Assembly (NCBI GenBank): GCA_937958995.1
Contig: CALGAP010000010.1
Location: 372,001 to 436,000 of the forward strand
Source: an uncultured Chitinophagaceae bacterium
Lineage (GTDB): Bacteria; Bacteroidota; Bacteroidia; Chitinophagales; Chitinophagaceae
Length of the DNA stretch: 64,000 nucleotides
Direction: 5' to 3'
Below the pieces are notes generated by a model. It saw only the letters and a program-made list of their open reading frames with translations. It searched no databases and had not been told where the DNA came from. Below are positions 45,763 to 54,734 of the stretch, one piece after another (positions within the stretch are counted from its first letter, which is position 1; each line of letters starts with the position of its first letter). A program made the translations under genes and the position numbers.

Positions 45763-46782
45763 ATGAAGTTCCAGGTAGGCGATAAGGTAGTAGTTACCCA
45801 CTCCAATGAAGAAGGCGAAGTGGTGGATATCATCAACGACAAAATGGTAATGGTTGACGTACGCGGCGTGAAATTTCCCGCTTATATCGATCAGCTTGAG
45901 TTCCCATACTTCAAACGTTTTACGGAGAAAAAATTATTTCCCCCGAAAAAAGAAAAGAAATACGTCGACGATATTCCGCGCGAGAAGAAAAAGGTGAGCG
46001 AGAAAGTGATCGATGGCGTGCATCTCACTTTCATACCCGTAATGGATACTGATGAATTTGGCGATGATGTGGTGGAACAATTAAAGATTCATCTTGTGAA
46101 CCGCACGCCGGAAGGGTATAAGTTTGAATACAAGGTGCTGTACGCCGGTGAGCCGGGTTTTGAATTACACAACCAGGTGCATCCCTTCGAAGATTTTTAC
46201 CTGCACGATATACCCTTCGAAAACCTGAACGATAACCCGGTGTTCAGCTTCGACTTCTCATTGATGAAGCCTGATAAGAACAAAGCTGATCATTTCGAAT
46301 CCAACCTGAAATTAAAACCCAAACAGGTCTTCGCGCGCATTGAACAGTTAAAGCAAAAAGGCGAGGCCACATTTTCCTATAAACTCTTCGACACGTATCC
46401 CGGCAAGCCATATGACGAACCGGTAGAATTGAGTCCGCTCGTACGCGCCGGCTATAAAATTTACGAAGCAGAAAAAGCCCGCCAGCACCTGGAGCCCGCC
46501 AAATCGGAGATAGACTTACATATTGAGAAGCTTACTCCCGACTGGGAAAAGATGGACAGTTTTGAAATGCTCACGTTACAGCTAGAAACCTTCGAAAAAT
46601 ACCTCGACCTGGCGCTTGCCCACCATTTACCCTCCATGATCGTCATACACGGTGTTGGGAGCGGCAAACTGCGCGACGAGATTCACGAACAACTCCGCCT
46701 GCGCAAAGAAGTAAAGAGCTTTATGAACCGGTATCATCCGGCTTATGGCTACGGCGCCACTGAAATTCTGTTTGAATATTGA
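45763..46782 (+). CDS. DUF2027 and Smr domain protein (MutS2-like C-terminus)
   Basis: 339 residues. N-terminal KOW/SH3-like segment (KFQVGDKVVVTHSNEEGEVV), a central DUF2027 beta domain (~90-230), and a C-terminal Smr domain with EIDLHIEKL and IHGVGSGKLRDEIH (the HGxGxGxLR motif). Smr domains cut branched DNA or RNA, or act on collided ribosomes; Bacteroidota DUF2027-Smr proteins have no settled function. The last codons (FEY and stop) lie in a family A repeat, which also leads into the rnpB promoter. Confidence 0.9.
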   Translation: MKFQVGDKVVVTHSNEEGEVVDIINDKMVMVDVRGVKFPAYIDQLEFPYFKRFTEKKLFPPKKEKKYVDDIPREKKKVSEKVIDGVHLTFIPVMDTDEFGDDVVEQLKIHLVNRTPEGYKFEYKVLYAGEPGFELHNQVHPFEDFYLHDIPFENLNDNPVFSFDFSLMKPDKNKADHFESNLKLKPKQVFARIEQLKQKGEATFSYKLFDTYPGKPYDEPVELSPLVRAGYKIYEAEKARQHLEPAKSEIDLHIEKLTPDWEKMDSFEMLTLQLETFEKYLDLALAHHLPSMIVIHGVGSGKLRDEIHEQLRLRKEVKSFMNRYHPAYGYGATEILFEY

Positions 46783-46799
46783 ATATTGAATTTGAATAT
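46772..46799. repeat. Family A repeat spanning the Smr gene stop
   Basis: TTGAATATTGAATATTGAAT and then TTGAATATGAA overlaps the TGA stop at 46780-46782. A single arm, no clear partner. Confidence 0.6.
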
Positions 46800-46813
46800 G
46801 AACCCTAACTTAG
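46786..46813 (+). promoter_or_regulatory. Putative rnpB promoter (TTG-N17-TAACTTAG)
   Basis: TTG 46786-46788, a 17-base spacer, and TAACTTAG 46806-46813 (one mismatch to TAnnTTTG), ending 5 bases before the 5' end of the P1 helix at 46818. The -33 TTG comes from the family A repeat. Confidence 0.5.
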
Positions 46814-46817
46814 CACT

Positions 46818-47210
46818 CTAACTACAAACCGGGTCGTCGCGCTTCCGCCTTGGCGGAGGGGAGGAAAGTCCGGACAGCACAGGGCAATGTACCGGTTAAT
46901 CGCCGGGTTCCCGCCTGCCGGGAAACAGATAGTGCCACAGAAAATAACTACCCCTTCGGGGGCAAAGGTGAAAACGTAGGGTAAGAGCCTACGGCCTTGC
47001 CGGGTAACCGGCCGGGAGGGCAAACCTTACATGCTGAAATGCCACGTATACCAGCGCCAGCAGGGCGGCCCGTCCGATCCCTCCGGGGAGCGTTGGGTGG
47101 GTAGGCAGATAGACCGCGCCAGTAATGTCGCGGCCAGATAAATGACGGCCTCGTCTATCTCGCAAGAGACAGACCAGACAGAATCCGGCTTACAGGTTTG
47201 TAGTTAGTTT
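46818..47210 (+). ncRNA. rnpB: RNase P RNA, type A
   Basis: The catalytic RNA of RNase P, which matures tRNA 5' ends. Conserved blocks: GAGGAAAGTCCGGACAGCAC (P4 5' side and J3/4), ACAGAAAATAACTACC-type region, GGTAAGAGCCTACGG-like block, and the 3' block CAGACAGAATCCGGCTTACA. The P1 ends CTAACTACAAACC (46818-46830) and GGTTTGTAGTTAG (47195-47207) pair perfectly over 13 bp, fixing both ends, and a T-run (47208-47214) follows as terminator. Confidence 0.97.
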
Positions 47211-47412
47211 TTTTACTTAAGTCAATTCTTCTTTTCATAACTATTTTCTTTTTTCGCAGCCGCAATAACAATTGATTTCACTTGTGCAATCCGGGCAACT
47301 GGGTAGTTATTGCAATTAACTCGCTTACTTACGGTAAGGCCTATTTTATTTTTTGTTTTTTGAACTGAATGATTATTTTTATCCATTGTTGATTCCCCTT
47401 AACTCAACCCAG

Positions 47413-47829
47413 ATGAGTGATGATTTTTTTTCCGGTAAATGGGTCGGTGAGTATCGATACGGCGAAGGTTATCCACCCAAAGCTCCGGTCAGGTTTGAAA
47501 TAGAAATGACAGTACAAAATGGTTTGCTGATAGGTTTTTGCGTTGATGATGAAACAAAACATCACTTTGAAAAACCGACCCTGATCGAAGGCACGCTCAC
47601 CGACAAGCAGATTCGCTTTCACAAGAAGTTTCCCTATTTCTGGGATCACGACGATAAATTCAACCCGCGTTTCATGCCCAAGCTTCCCCCGCGCAAACTG
47701 GAGTATATCGGCCGGTTCGAAGACGGAAAATTCGTGGGCGAATGGCAGGTATCTTCTTCCTTCACCGACGACACGGGCGAGGTATTTGAATATAAGGGCA
47801 GCGGCTACTGGGAAATGCGTAAAGCCTGA
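47413..47829 (+). CDS. Small cytoplasmic protein of unknown function
   Basis: 138 residues from ATG 47413; the frame extends 20 codons upstream without a family-like start. Beta-rich: SDDFFSGKWVGEYRYGEGYP, then FEIEMTVQNGLLIGFCVDDE, PTLIEGTLTDKQIRFHKKFP and FVGEWQVSSSF, reminiscent of a lipocalin/avidin-like small barrel. No signal peptide. The 197-bp region between rnpB and this gene holds nothing recognisable. I do not know its function. Confidence 0.65.
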   Translation: MSDDFFSGKWVGEYRYGEGYPPKAPVRFEIEMTVQNGLLIGFCVDDETKHHFEKPTLIEGTLTDKQIRFHKKFPYFWDHDDKFNPRFMPKLPPRKLEYIGRFEDGKFVGEWQVSSSFTDDTGEVFEYKGSGYWEMRKA

Positions 47830-47872
47830 GCCAGTTTCAGCAACAGGCCCTTTCCGGGGTAATGCCACCCCT

Positions 47873-47926
47873 TTCGCATACAAGAATCTGCTTTTTCACA
47901 TACAAAATCGCGACGTTCGCATACAA
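47873..47926. promoter_or_regulatory. Three direct repeats TTCRCATACAA at 21-22 bp spacing
   Basis: TTCGCATACAA at 47873, TTCACATACAA at 47895 and TTCGCATACAA at 47916, each about two helical turns apart, upstream of the exported-protein cluster. This fits an activator binding one face of the DNA, for example a LytTR-type regulator (inference). A weak box TACTTTAG lies at 47954-47961. Confidence 0.6.
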
Positions 47927-47980
47927 AGACCTAAAAGTCAACCAGGGTAAAATTACTTTAGCTGTTAGTAAACAACTGCT

Positions 47981-48538
47981 ATGAAACAGTTTTACCCCTA
48001 TTGCCTTATTCTATTGGTGCTGGCTGCGGCCGGCACAAAAGGCCAGAGCGTTACTCCCGTTACGGCTTTCAACTCAGCCGGCGGCACCTGGTACGGAAAC
48101 GGTTACCATCGCTTTGAATGGAGCTTTGGCGAAGCCGTACTCGTAAATACGCTAACGCCGCAAGACAACTCGGTTTATATCACGCAGGGTGTGTTGCAGC
48201 CCATTACCGAGCAATCGAGCCTCTCACCCTATATCGTGTTTTTCGCCAAAGGCGAATACTTCATTTTCCCCAATCCCACACAAGGACTGTTTGAGGTGAA
48301 CTTCATGGTGCGACAAAGCGGCCGCCTGGAATTGCAGCTTACCGACCATATGGGCAAGGTGTTGCAAAAGAAAGCGCTGCGTTATAACGGCTGGGGACAT
48401 ATCGAGAAATTCGATCTTACCAAATATCCCAACGGAACCTATCTCGTAATCGCAACCCTTACGCCTGACACGCCAAGACCCGGCGATAGTAAGATGGTGA
48501 TCAGGCACAGCGGCTTCAAGATTGTCAAAATCAAATAA
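47981..48538 (+). CDS. Exported protein with type IX secretion C-terminal sorting domain
   Basis: 185 residues. Signal peptide (YPYCLILLVLAAAGTKGQ) then an N-terminal half with repeated VTPVTAFNSAGGTWYGNGYH and EWSFGEAVLVNTL. The C-terminal ~85 residues are a T9SS type A sorting domain: FIFPNPTQGLFEV, LQLTDHMGKVL and the end YPNGTYLVIATL ... GFKIVKIK. It is exported by T9SS to the cell surface. First gene of a cluster with three more exported proteins, 21-22 bp repeats upstream, and 32 bp before the next gene. Confidence 0.88.
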   Translation: MKQFYPYCLILLVLAAAGTKGQSVTPVTAFNSAGGTWYGNGYHRFEWSFGEAVLVNTLTPQDNSVYITQGVLQPITEQSSLSPYIVFFAKGEYFIFPNPTQGLFEVNFMVRQSGRLELQLTDHMGKVLQKKALRYNGWGHIEKFDLTKYPNGTYLVIATLTPDTPRPGDSKMVIRHSGFKIVKIK

Positions 48539-48570
48539 CAACCAGGCTATACTTTTAAACCCTTATAATC

Positions 48571-50559
48571 ATGAAAAAAGTTCTATCCGTAGTTGTCGTA
48601 ATGTTGGTAACGGTCATGCTTGTGCGCGCACAGGCGCCTCGCATGTTCAACTACCAGGGTGTTGCCCGCAACTCGGTGGGTAATGTGCTGGGAAATAAAG
48701 ACATTACCCTGCGCCTTACCATACGCGAAGGTGGTATCAACGGCCAGGCGCTGTATAGCGAAACCAGGAAAGTTACCACCAATCCATTTGGTTTGTTTGT
48801 GGTGCAGGTGGGTGGTCCCGGCGCTTCGGCCGTAACCGGCAGCATCGATGGCATTCCCTGGAATACCGGTAATAAATACCTGCAGGTAGAAATAGATCCC
48901 GAGGGCGGCAGTGCCTTCCTGCATATCGGCACCACCGAACTGTTGTCGGTGCCTTTCTCACTGTACTCTGAATCGGGACTGCCGATTGGTCCGGCGGGCG
49001 AAGACCTTACCGGCGCCTATCCCAACCCGACGGTAGCAAGAATTCGCGGGGTGAATGTAGCCGACGTGCAACCTGCACAAAATGCATTGCTGGGTTTTGA
49101 TGGAACCAACTGGACACCGACCAGCCTGGCTACGCACCCGCACAACTACTGGAGACTGCAGGGACAAACCCTTTCTAATACCAACGATGGTAATACAGGT
49201 ATCGGTCTCAGCGATCCCGAGACCAAACTGCACGTGAAAGGTTCCAGCAGTGGTCCTGTAGCAACTTTTGAAAATACCCAGGATGGCGATGGAGATGGTA
49301 TTGTGGTGAGATTAGGTAAAACGCACCCGCGTTATAAAGATGGTGATTATGTGCATATACCCATTCCTCCTGTGCAGAATCTTGAATCGCAGATGAACCA
49401 GATCAGGAGATGGGTATATGGTGAAGAAAAATTCAGTCCCGAGCAACTGGTCAACCTGATACCACACCAATACATGATTGGCTCAGTATGTAAACTCACC
49501 AACCTGATCTCGGAGCAACTCAACAATGCGCTCAACCTTCCGATCTACATCGGTCCTTACAGCACACCAGCCTATACGCTGATACCCAGAACACGGATAT
49601 TTGGCGGCCTGGGTCTGCCAGATCCACTGCCAGATATCCCGAGTATTTCAATCGGGCCTTATACAATTCCTTCATTAGACATTTTGCCGGAAAAGATTCC
49701 CATATTTCCCCGTATTCCCGAAATACCCTGCGGCAACCTGCCTTCGCTGGACATTCCGGTGTTGTCGTTTACCAATGTAAGCAACTCGCTTACCAAGGAA
49801 AATGAATTTGTGATCTTCCAGGATAAAGCAGGTCGCAAGCTGGGTGCTATCAGGGCACAGTCCATACAGGATTTTTCATTTGATTACTTTGATGGTTTGA
49901 AAGTATTGAGCCTGGCCGAACAGTTCCTGGGCCTGGATATTGTAAAAGATTTGTTGGGCGTGGTGGTCGGTGTTTCCGAAATGATCAATGACTACAACAA
50001 TATTGGTGTGGAGTATAGTTCGGGCAATGGCGACTATGCCGAGTGGCTCGAACGCCTCGATCCTGCCGAAGAAATCAGCGCCGGCGACATTGTGGGCGTA
50101 AAGGGCGGCAAGATCACCAAATCGCTCGAAGACGCCGACCAGGTGATGGCCGTTTCATATCGCCCGATTGTGCTGGGTAATATGCCGGAGAAAGAGAAAG
50201 TGCATTTGGGAAATAATGTTGCATTCATGGGACAGATACCGGTTAAAGTGATGGGACCGGTTAATATCGGGGACTATATAGTTGCCAAAAGTGAAATCCC
50301 CGGTTACGGTGTTGCCGTTCCGGCCAGGCAAATGACCACAGCAGATTATCGTCTTGCTGTGGGCCGTGCCTGGGAAACCAAACCCGGTCCTGGTCCCAAG
50401 ATGGTGAACACAGTGGTAGGCGTTCACAACAACGATTTCCTGAGAATAGTGGATGGTATGCAAAAGAAAATTGAAAGCAACGAGGAGCGCCTGCGTGCCA
50501 TTGAAACGAAATTAGGTCTTGCAACACCCGCTGCATCCAAACCGAAAAAAGGATTCTGA
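48571..50559 (+). CDS. Exported phage-tail-fibre-like surface protein
   Basis: 662 residues with signal peptide (KKVLSVVVVMLVTVMLVRAQ). N-terminal domain APRMFNYQGVARNSVGNVLG through LLSVPFSLYSE is common at the start of Bacteroidota surface tail-like proteins. Then GEDLTGAYPNPTVARI and a GIGLSDPETKLHVKG segment as in tail-fibre repeats, a Pro/Ile-rich low-complexity stretch (~340-415), and a C-terminal module (EYSSGNGDYAEWLER, AGDIVGVKGGKITKS, VGRAWETK) similar to the peptidase G2/IMC-type autoproteolytic domain, ending in a short coiled coil. Probable trimeric surface protein; ligand unknown. Its stop overlaps the next start (TGATG). Confidence 0.8.
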   Translation: MKKVLSVVVVMLVTVMLVRAQAPRMFNYQGVARNSVGNVLGNKDITLRLTIREGGINGQALYSETRKVTTNPFGLFVVQVGGPGASAVTGSIDGIPWNTGNKYLQVEIDPEGGSAFLHIGTTELLSVPFSLYSESGLPIGPAGEDLTGAYPNPTVARIRGVNVADVQPAQNALLGFDGTNWTPTSLATHPHNYWRLQGQTLSNTNDGNTGIGLSDPETKLHVKGSSSGPVATFENTQDGDGDGIVVRLGKTHPRYKDGDYVHIPIPPVQNLESQMNQIRRWVYGEEKFSPEQLVNLIPHQYMIGSVCKLTNLISEQLNNALNLPIYIGPYSTPAYTLIPRTRIFGGLGLPDPLPDIPSISIGPYTIPSLDILPEKIPIFPRIPEIPCGNLPSLDIPVLSFTNVSNSLTKENEFVIFQDKAGRKLGAIRAQSIQDFSFDYFDGLKVLSLAEQFLGLDIVKDLLGVVVGVSEMINDYNNIGVEYSSGNGDYAEWLERLDPAEEISAGDIVGVKGGKITKSLEDADQVMAVSYRPIVLGNMPEKEKVHLGNNVAFMGQIPVKVMGPVNIGDYIVAKSEIPGYGVAVPARQMTTADYRLAVGRAWETKPGPGPKMVNTVVGVHNNDFLRIVDGMQKKIESNEERLRAIETKLGLATPAASKPKKGF

Positions 50560-51149
50560 TGAAACCCCTTTTCACTTTAGTTATGGCGTTTATGTCGGCG
50601 ACTGTTATTGCACAGTCGCCGGCAGCCATTCATGATTCGGCTTCTATCGACGACACCACTTTGTACAATGTTGTTCAGGCCCAGGAAAAATATTGGGCGC
50701 AGTATTTTGATAAACTGGGAGAGATGGGCGTGGAAATAAAAAATGATTCGCTGGTGGTGCGCCCCGAAGTGATCATGTTGTTTACCGACAGTGCTTATCG
50801 CAAAGCTGCTTATCCCGACCAATACTCCTGGCAGGAAGCCATTATGTTGATGCAAAAAATGGAGTTGAAATTAGCCTTCTGGCATTTATTGAATCTCTAT
50901 GACACTGATACTGCTCATCGCTCGCTGGTGCTGGGCACTTTTGTAGCCTACGACAGCCTGATGAGTATGGATAAAATTTTATTAAGCACCTTCTATACCT
51001 ATGCTTTTGCCGACCCGCGCATTGCCAGGCTGGTCAACAACAAACCCGATATTTTTCGACCCGACCTGCTGGAACGCGGCCTGGCGCGACTGAAAGATAT
51101 TATTATGCAGGTCTGGTTTTATCGCCAGCAACGAGTCTCCAAGCGCTGA
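50559..51149 (+). CDS. Exported protein of unknown function, translationally coupled
   Basis: 196 residues. Signal peptide KPLFTLVMAFMSATVIAQ, then an alpha-rich mature part (VVQAQEKYWAQYFDKLGEMG, WQEAIMLMQKMELKLAFWHL, LLSTFYTYAFADPRIARLVN). No family recognised. Coupled by one base to the tail-fibre-like gene, so the two products probably act together. A strong terminator at 51154-51185 follows. Confidence 0.75.
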   Translation: MKPLFTLVMAFMSATVIAQSPAAIHDSASIDDTTLYNVVQAQEKYWAQYFDKLGEMGVEIKNDSLVVRPEVIMLFTDSAYRKAAYPDQYSWQEAIMLMQKMELKLAFWHLLNLYDTDTAHRSLVLGTFVAYDSLMSMDKILLSTFYTYAFADPRIARLVNNKPDIFRPDLLERGLARLKDIIMQVWFYRQQRVSKR

Positions 51150-51153
51150 TCTT

Positions 51154-51185
51154 TGGCCCGCTTATTTGGCGGGCCATTTTTCTTT
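51154..51185 (+). terminator. Intrinsic terminator after the exported-protein cluster
   Basis: TGGCCCGC (51154-51161), loop TTATTTG, GCGGGCCA (51169-51176), then TTTTTCTTT. Confidence 0.9.
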
Positions 51186-51251
51186 AACCGGAACGGCCTT
51201 GCGTGGGAGAAAACAAATTCGTATTTTGGGCCTTACCAGAAATCCGTATCT

Positions 51252-51695
51252 ATGAAACGCCCATTGCTGCTAATGGCAGTTTTATTTATTTCATTTCAAC
51301 TTTCGGCCCAGCCTGCTGCCGACACCAGCTTTAGCTTCCAGAAACAACAAATTGATGCAATCGTCAACGGCATCGACAACAACAGGCAACTCACGCACAT
51401 TCTCGCCACCGGCGACCTGATGTGGGGCGAGTTCAAAGGCAATTGCTATTACATAATAGGCAGCGGCATGATCTCAAAAATGGAATGCTTTTTTGCCGAT
51501 AGTACGGCAGGCAAAAAAGTGATGTACTATAAAGACAATGAGCTCGTGAGCCTCGTTGACAACGGCACTACGTATTATTTCGCGAATGCAAAACTATACT
51601 ATGCCGACGGGCGACAAGTACGTCCTCACATCGCGCGCGACCTGGTCTTCTTTGCACAGGAAGCGTACAAACTTATGTTGAACGTGCTGGAGTGA
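51252..51695 (+). CDS. Small exported protein of unknown function
   Basis: 147 residues from ATG 51252, where a signal peptide begins (KRPLLLMAVLFISFQLSAQ); the longer frame to 51153 runs through the terminator and is rejected. The mature part is beta-rich (FKGNCYYIIGSGMISKMECF, KVMYYKDNELVSLVDNGTTY). I do not recognise the family. It lies after the terminator, so it likely has its own promoter; it converges on gcvP with a 4-bp gap. Confidence 0.7.
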   Translation: MKRPLLLMAVLFISFQLSAQPAADTSFSFQKQQIDAIVNGIDNNRQLTHILATGDLMWGEFKGNCYYIIGSGMISKMECFFADSTAGKKVMYYKDNELVSLVDNGTTYYFANAKLYYADGRQVRPHIARDLVFFAQEAYKLMLNVLE

Positions 51696-51699
51696 TGGC

Positions 51700-54612
51700 T
51701 CAGGCCTCCGCTTCCGCATAACTGCTCACCGGCTCGCAGGTGCATACCAGGTTTCTGTCGCCGTATGTATTGTTTACCCTTGCTACGCTGGGCCAGAACT
51801 TATTGGCCTGTACATAAGGTAGCGGGAAGGCAGCAACGCTTCTTGAATAAGCGTGCTTCCATTCATCGGTGGTGACCATATCCTGGGTATGGGGCGCATT
51901 CTTCAGCGGGTTATCCTTCTTGTCGGCCTTGCCTTCTTCAATAGCGCGAATCTCTTCGCGAATGTTCAGCAGCGCATCGCAGAAGCGGTCGAGTTCAGCC
52001 TTGTCTTCACTTTCAGTAGGCTCAATCATGATGGTGCCGGGAACCGGGAAGCTCATGGTTGGAGCGTGGAAACCGTAATCCATCAATCGTTTGGCCACAT
52101 CTTCGGCTTCAATTTCGGCTGTCTTCTTGAAGGGGCGCAGGTCAACGATGAATTCGTGCGCGCACTGGCCATTATTGTTGGTGTACAAAATTTCAAACTG
52201 GCCTTCGAGTCGCGCGCGCATATAGTTGGCATTTAGTATGGCGTATTCTGTAGCGAGCTTACAACCCGCTGCGCCCAGCATGCGGATATAAGCATAGCTG
52301 ATCAGCAGTATGGAGGCAGAGCCAAAAGGAGCTGCGGATACGGCGCTTTTTGCGCGGGGCGATTGTCCGTTTTCCGATTTATTGGCGGGTTGTACTTCCT
52401 GTTTGCCTGGCAGGAAATCAGCCAGGTGTTTCTTCACGCAGATCGGTCCCATTCCGGGGCCGCCGCCGCCGTGAGGTATGGCGAAAGTCTTGTGCAGGTT
52501 CAGGTGACAAACATCGGCACCGATCAGTCCGGGGGCGGTTAATCCCACCTGCGCATTCATGTTGGCGCCATCCATATACACCTGTCCGCCGTGCTGGTGA
52601 ATGATATCAGTAATTTCTTTTACAGTCTCTTCATAAATACCATAGGTGCTGGGGTAGGTGATCATTATGCCGGCCAGTTCGTTGCTGTACTGCGCCGCTT
52701 TTGCTTTCAGGTCTTCCACATCTATATAACCATTCTCCAAAGCTTTTACCACCACCACTCTGAAACCGGCCATCACGGCGCTGGCAGGATTGGTGCCATG
52801 CGCGCTGATGGGTATCAGCATCACCCTGCGATGCGCTTCGTTGCGGCCCTGGTGCCAGCCACGAATGGCGAGCAACCCGGCATATTCACCCTGCGCGCCG
52901 CTGTTGGGCTGCAGGCTGCAGGCATCCAGGGCGGTTATTTTGCAGAGATATTCTTCCAGCTCTTTTACAATATGCTCATATCCTTTCACCTGGTCAGCCG
53001 GCGCAAAAGGATGAATCTTGCTCCAGTGCGACCAGCTCAAAGGAATCATTTCGGTAGCAGCGTTCAGTTTCATGGTACAGCTACCCAGCGAAATCATCGA
53101 AGTATTGAGAGAAAGATCCTTGTTCTCGAGTTGTTTGATATAACGCATCATTTGTGTTTCGCTGTGATGCGTGTTGAACACCGGGTGTGTCAAAAACGAA
53201 GAGGTGCGAGTAAGCGAAGAAGGAATATGATACAATCCTGCGTCTTCGTTGATGCTGAAACCAGCCACCGAGTGTTCATTGGGCTGATCAAGCACCATCA
53301 GTATGTCGAGCACGTCGGAATGAGTGGTTGTCTCATCGAGTGAAATGCCAATCAGTCCATTGTCGTAATAACGGAAGTTGATGGAAGCTTCAGTGGCTTT
53401 TTTCCGGATTGCTTCCACATCTTTTGCTTTGAAAACAACAGTGTCGAAGAAATGCTCGTACAAAACTTCATAACCTTCGGCTTCCAGTTCTTCGGCCAGT
53501 GCATTCGCCAATATGGTGATGCGTTTGGCAATTGCTTTCAGCCCTTCAGGACCATGATATACCGCATACATCGCGGCCATATTAGCCAGCAATGCCTGGG
53601 CTGTACAAATATTCGAAGTTGCTTTCTCGCGTTTAATATGTTGTTCTCTTGTCTGCAATGCCATGCGCAGCGCGCGATTGTTTTGTGCATCGATGCTCAC
53701 ACCGATTATACGACCGGGCATGCTGCGTTTGAAATCTTCTTTGGCTGCAAAGAAAGCTGCGTGTGGACCGCCAAATCCCAAAGGCACACCAAAACGCTGC
53801 GCCGAACCACAAGCCACATCAGCCCCCAGTTCACCGGGAGGTGTCAGCAGGGTAAGTGCCAGCAGATCGGTAGCCATCACCACGTAAGCACCCACTGCGT
53901 GTACTTTGTTGATGAACTCACGGTAGTCGTTCACAGCACCTTTATCGTTGGGATATTGCACCAGCGCACCGAAATACTGATCGTCGATGGCAGCGGTTTT
54001 ATAATCGCCAATCACTACCTGTATGCCTACCGGCAGCGCGCGTGTAAGCACCACGCCGATGGTCTGGGGAAAAGTATCTTGATCAACAAAGAATTTCGGG
54101 CGGGTGATATGATCGTGATCGCGGTTAAGCGTGTTGAAGAACATGGTCATGGCCTCAGCCGCCGCAGTTCCTTCATCAAGCAGCGATGCATTGGCGATGG
54201 GCAAAGCAGTGAGATCGCTCACCATGGTTTGAAAATTCAGCAGGCTTTCGAGACGGCCTTGTGAAATTTCGGCCTGGTAAGGTGTGTACTGCGTGTACCA
54301 ACCGGGGTTTTCAAAAATGTTGCGCAGTATAACGGAGGGAGTTATGGTGTCATAATATCCCTGGCCGATATAGTTTTTGCAGACTTTATTGTTGAGCGAA
54401 ATTTCTTTAATCAGTTGCAGATACTCATGCTCGCTGATGGGGGCGGGCAGATCCAGCGCTTCGCGCATGCGGATGGCGGGCGGAACGGTTTTGTCGATCA
54501 ACGCCTCCAGGCTCGGTTCACCAATAGTCTTCAACATCTGCCTGGTTTCTGATTCATTGGGTCCGATATGACGGCGAGTAAACTCGCTGCTTTGCTGTTC
54601 GAAAAGATTCAT
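51700..54612 (-). CDS. gcvP: Glycine dehydrogenase (decarboxylating), P-protein
   Basis: 970 residues, the full-length homodimeric form with both halves fused. N-terminal [19 protein letters not shown]; the PLP-binding region in the second half has [20 protein letters not shown] with the Schiff-base Lys in LHKTF; also [16 protein letters not shown]. It decarboxylates glycine and passes the aminomethyl group to lipoyl-GcvH. gcvT and gcvH are not adjacent, as is usual in Bacteroidota. A TAACTTTG box lies at 54657-54664; I saw no glycine riboswitch in the leader. Confidence 0.96.
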   Translation of the reverse strand: MNLFEQQSSEFTRRHIGPNESETRQMLKTIGEPSLEALIDKTVPPAIRMREALDLPAPISEHEYLQLIKEISLNNKVCKNYIGQGYYDTITPSVILRNIFENPGWYTQYTPYQAEISQGRLESLLNFQTMVSDLTALPIANASLLDEGTAAAEAMTMFFNTLNRDHDHITRPKFFVDQDTFPQTIGVVLTRALPVGIQVVIGDYKTAAIDDQYFGALVQYPNDKGAVNDYREFINKVHAVGAYVVMATDLLALTLLTPPGELGADVACGSAQRFGVPLGFGGPHAAFFAAKEDFKRSMPGRIIGVSIDAQNNRALRMALQTREQHIKREKATSNICTAQALLANMAAMYAVYHGPEGLKAIAKRITILANALAEELEAEGYEVLYEHFFDTVVFKAKDVEAIRKKATEASINFRYYDNGLIGISLDETTTHSDVLDILMVLDQPNEHSVAGFSINEDAGLYHIPSSLTRTSSFLTHPVFNTHHSETQMMRYIKQLENKDLSLNTSMISLGSCTMKLNAATEMIPLSWSHWSKIHPFAPADQVKGYEHIVKELEEYLCKITALDACSLQPNSGAQGEYAGLLAIRGWHQGRNEAHRRVMLIPISAHGTNPASAVMAGFRVVVVKALENGYIDVEDLKAKAAQYSNELAGIMITYPSTYGIYEETVKEITDIIHQHGGQVYMDGANMNAQVGLTAPGLIGADVCHLNLHKTFAIPHGGGGPGMGPICVKKHLADFLPGKQEVQPANKSENGQSPRAKSAVSAAPFGSASILLISYAYIRMLGAAGCKLATEYAILNANYMRARLEGQFEILYTNNNGQCAHEFIVDLRPFKKTAEIEAEDVAKRLMDYGFHAPTMSFPVPGTIMIEPTESEDKAELDRFCDALLNIREEIRAIEEGKADKKDNPLKNAPHTQDMVTTDEWKHAYSRSVAAFPLPYVQANKFWPSVARVNNTYGDRNLVCTCEPVSSYAEAEA

Positions 54613-54656
54613 AAAGCCCTAAGGGATTTGTAGTTTTTGTTTATGGAAAAGATGCG

Positions 54657-54664
54657 CAAAGTTA
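54657..54664 (-). promoter_or_regulatory. Putative -7 box (TAACTTTG) of gcvP
   Basis: On the minus strand TAACTTTG matches TAnnTTTG and ends about 44 bases before the gcvP ATG. No -33 TTG at the expected distance. Confidence 0.45.
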
Positions 54665-54734
54665 GCCTAAAACAGCCGAACTAACAGGTGTTTGGGAGAT
54701 TGGTGGATTTATTGGGGAAAAAGGATTGGGAATT

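Noticed and set aside
47873..47926. Short CRISPR-like array (three repeats)
   Set aside because: The repeats are only 11 bp with 10-11 bp between them, no cas genes, and a position in a promoter; a regulatory site fits better.
52591..54264. Two long plus-strand open frames (250 and 270 codons) over gcvP
   Set aside because: Antisense to the well-conserved GcvP coding sequence; shadow composition.
54613..54734. Possible glycine riboswitch in the gcvP leader
   Set aside because: No tandem glycine-aptamer core seen; the leader from the putative box is only about 40 nt.
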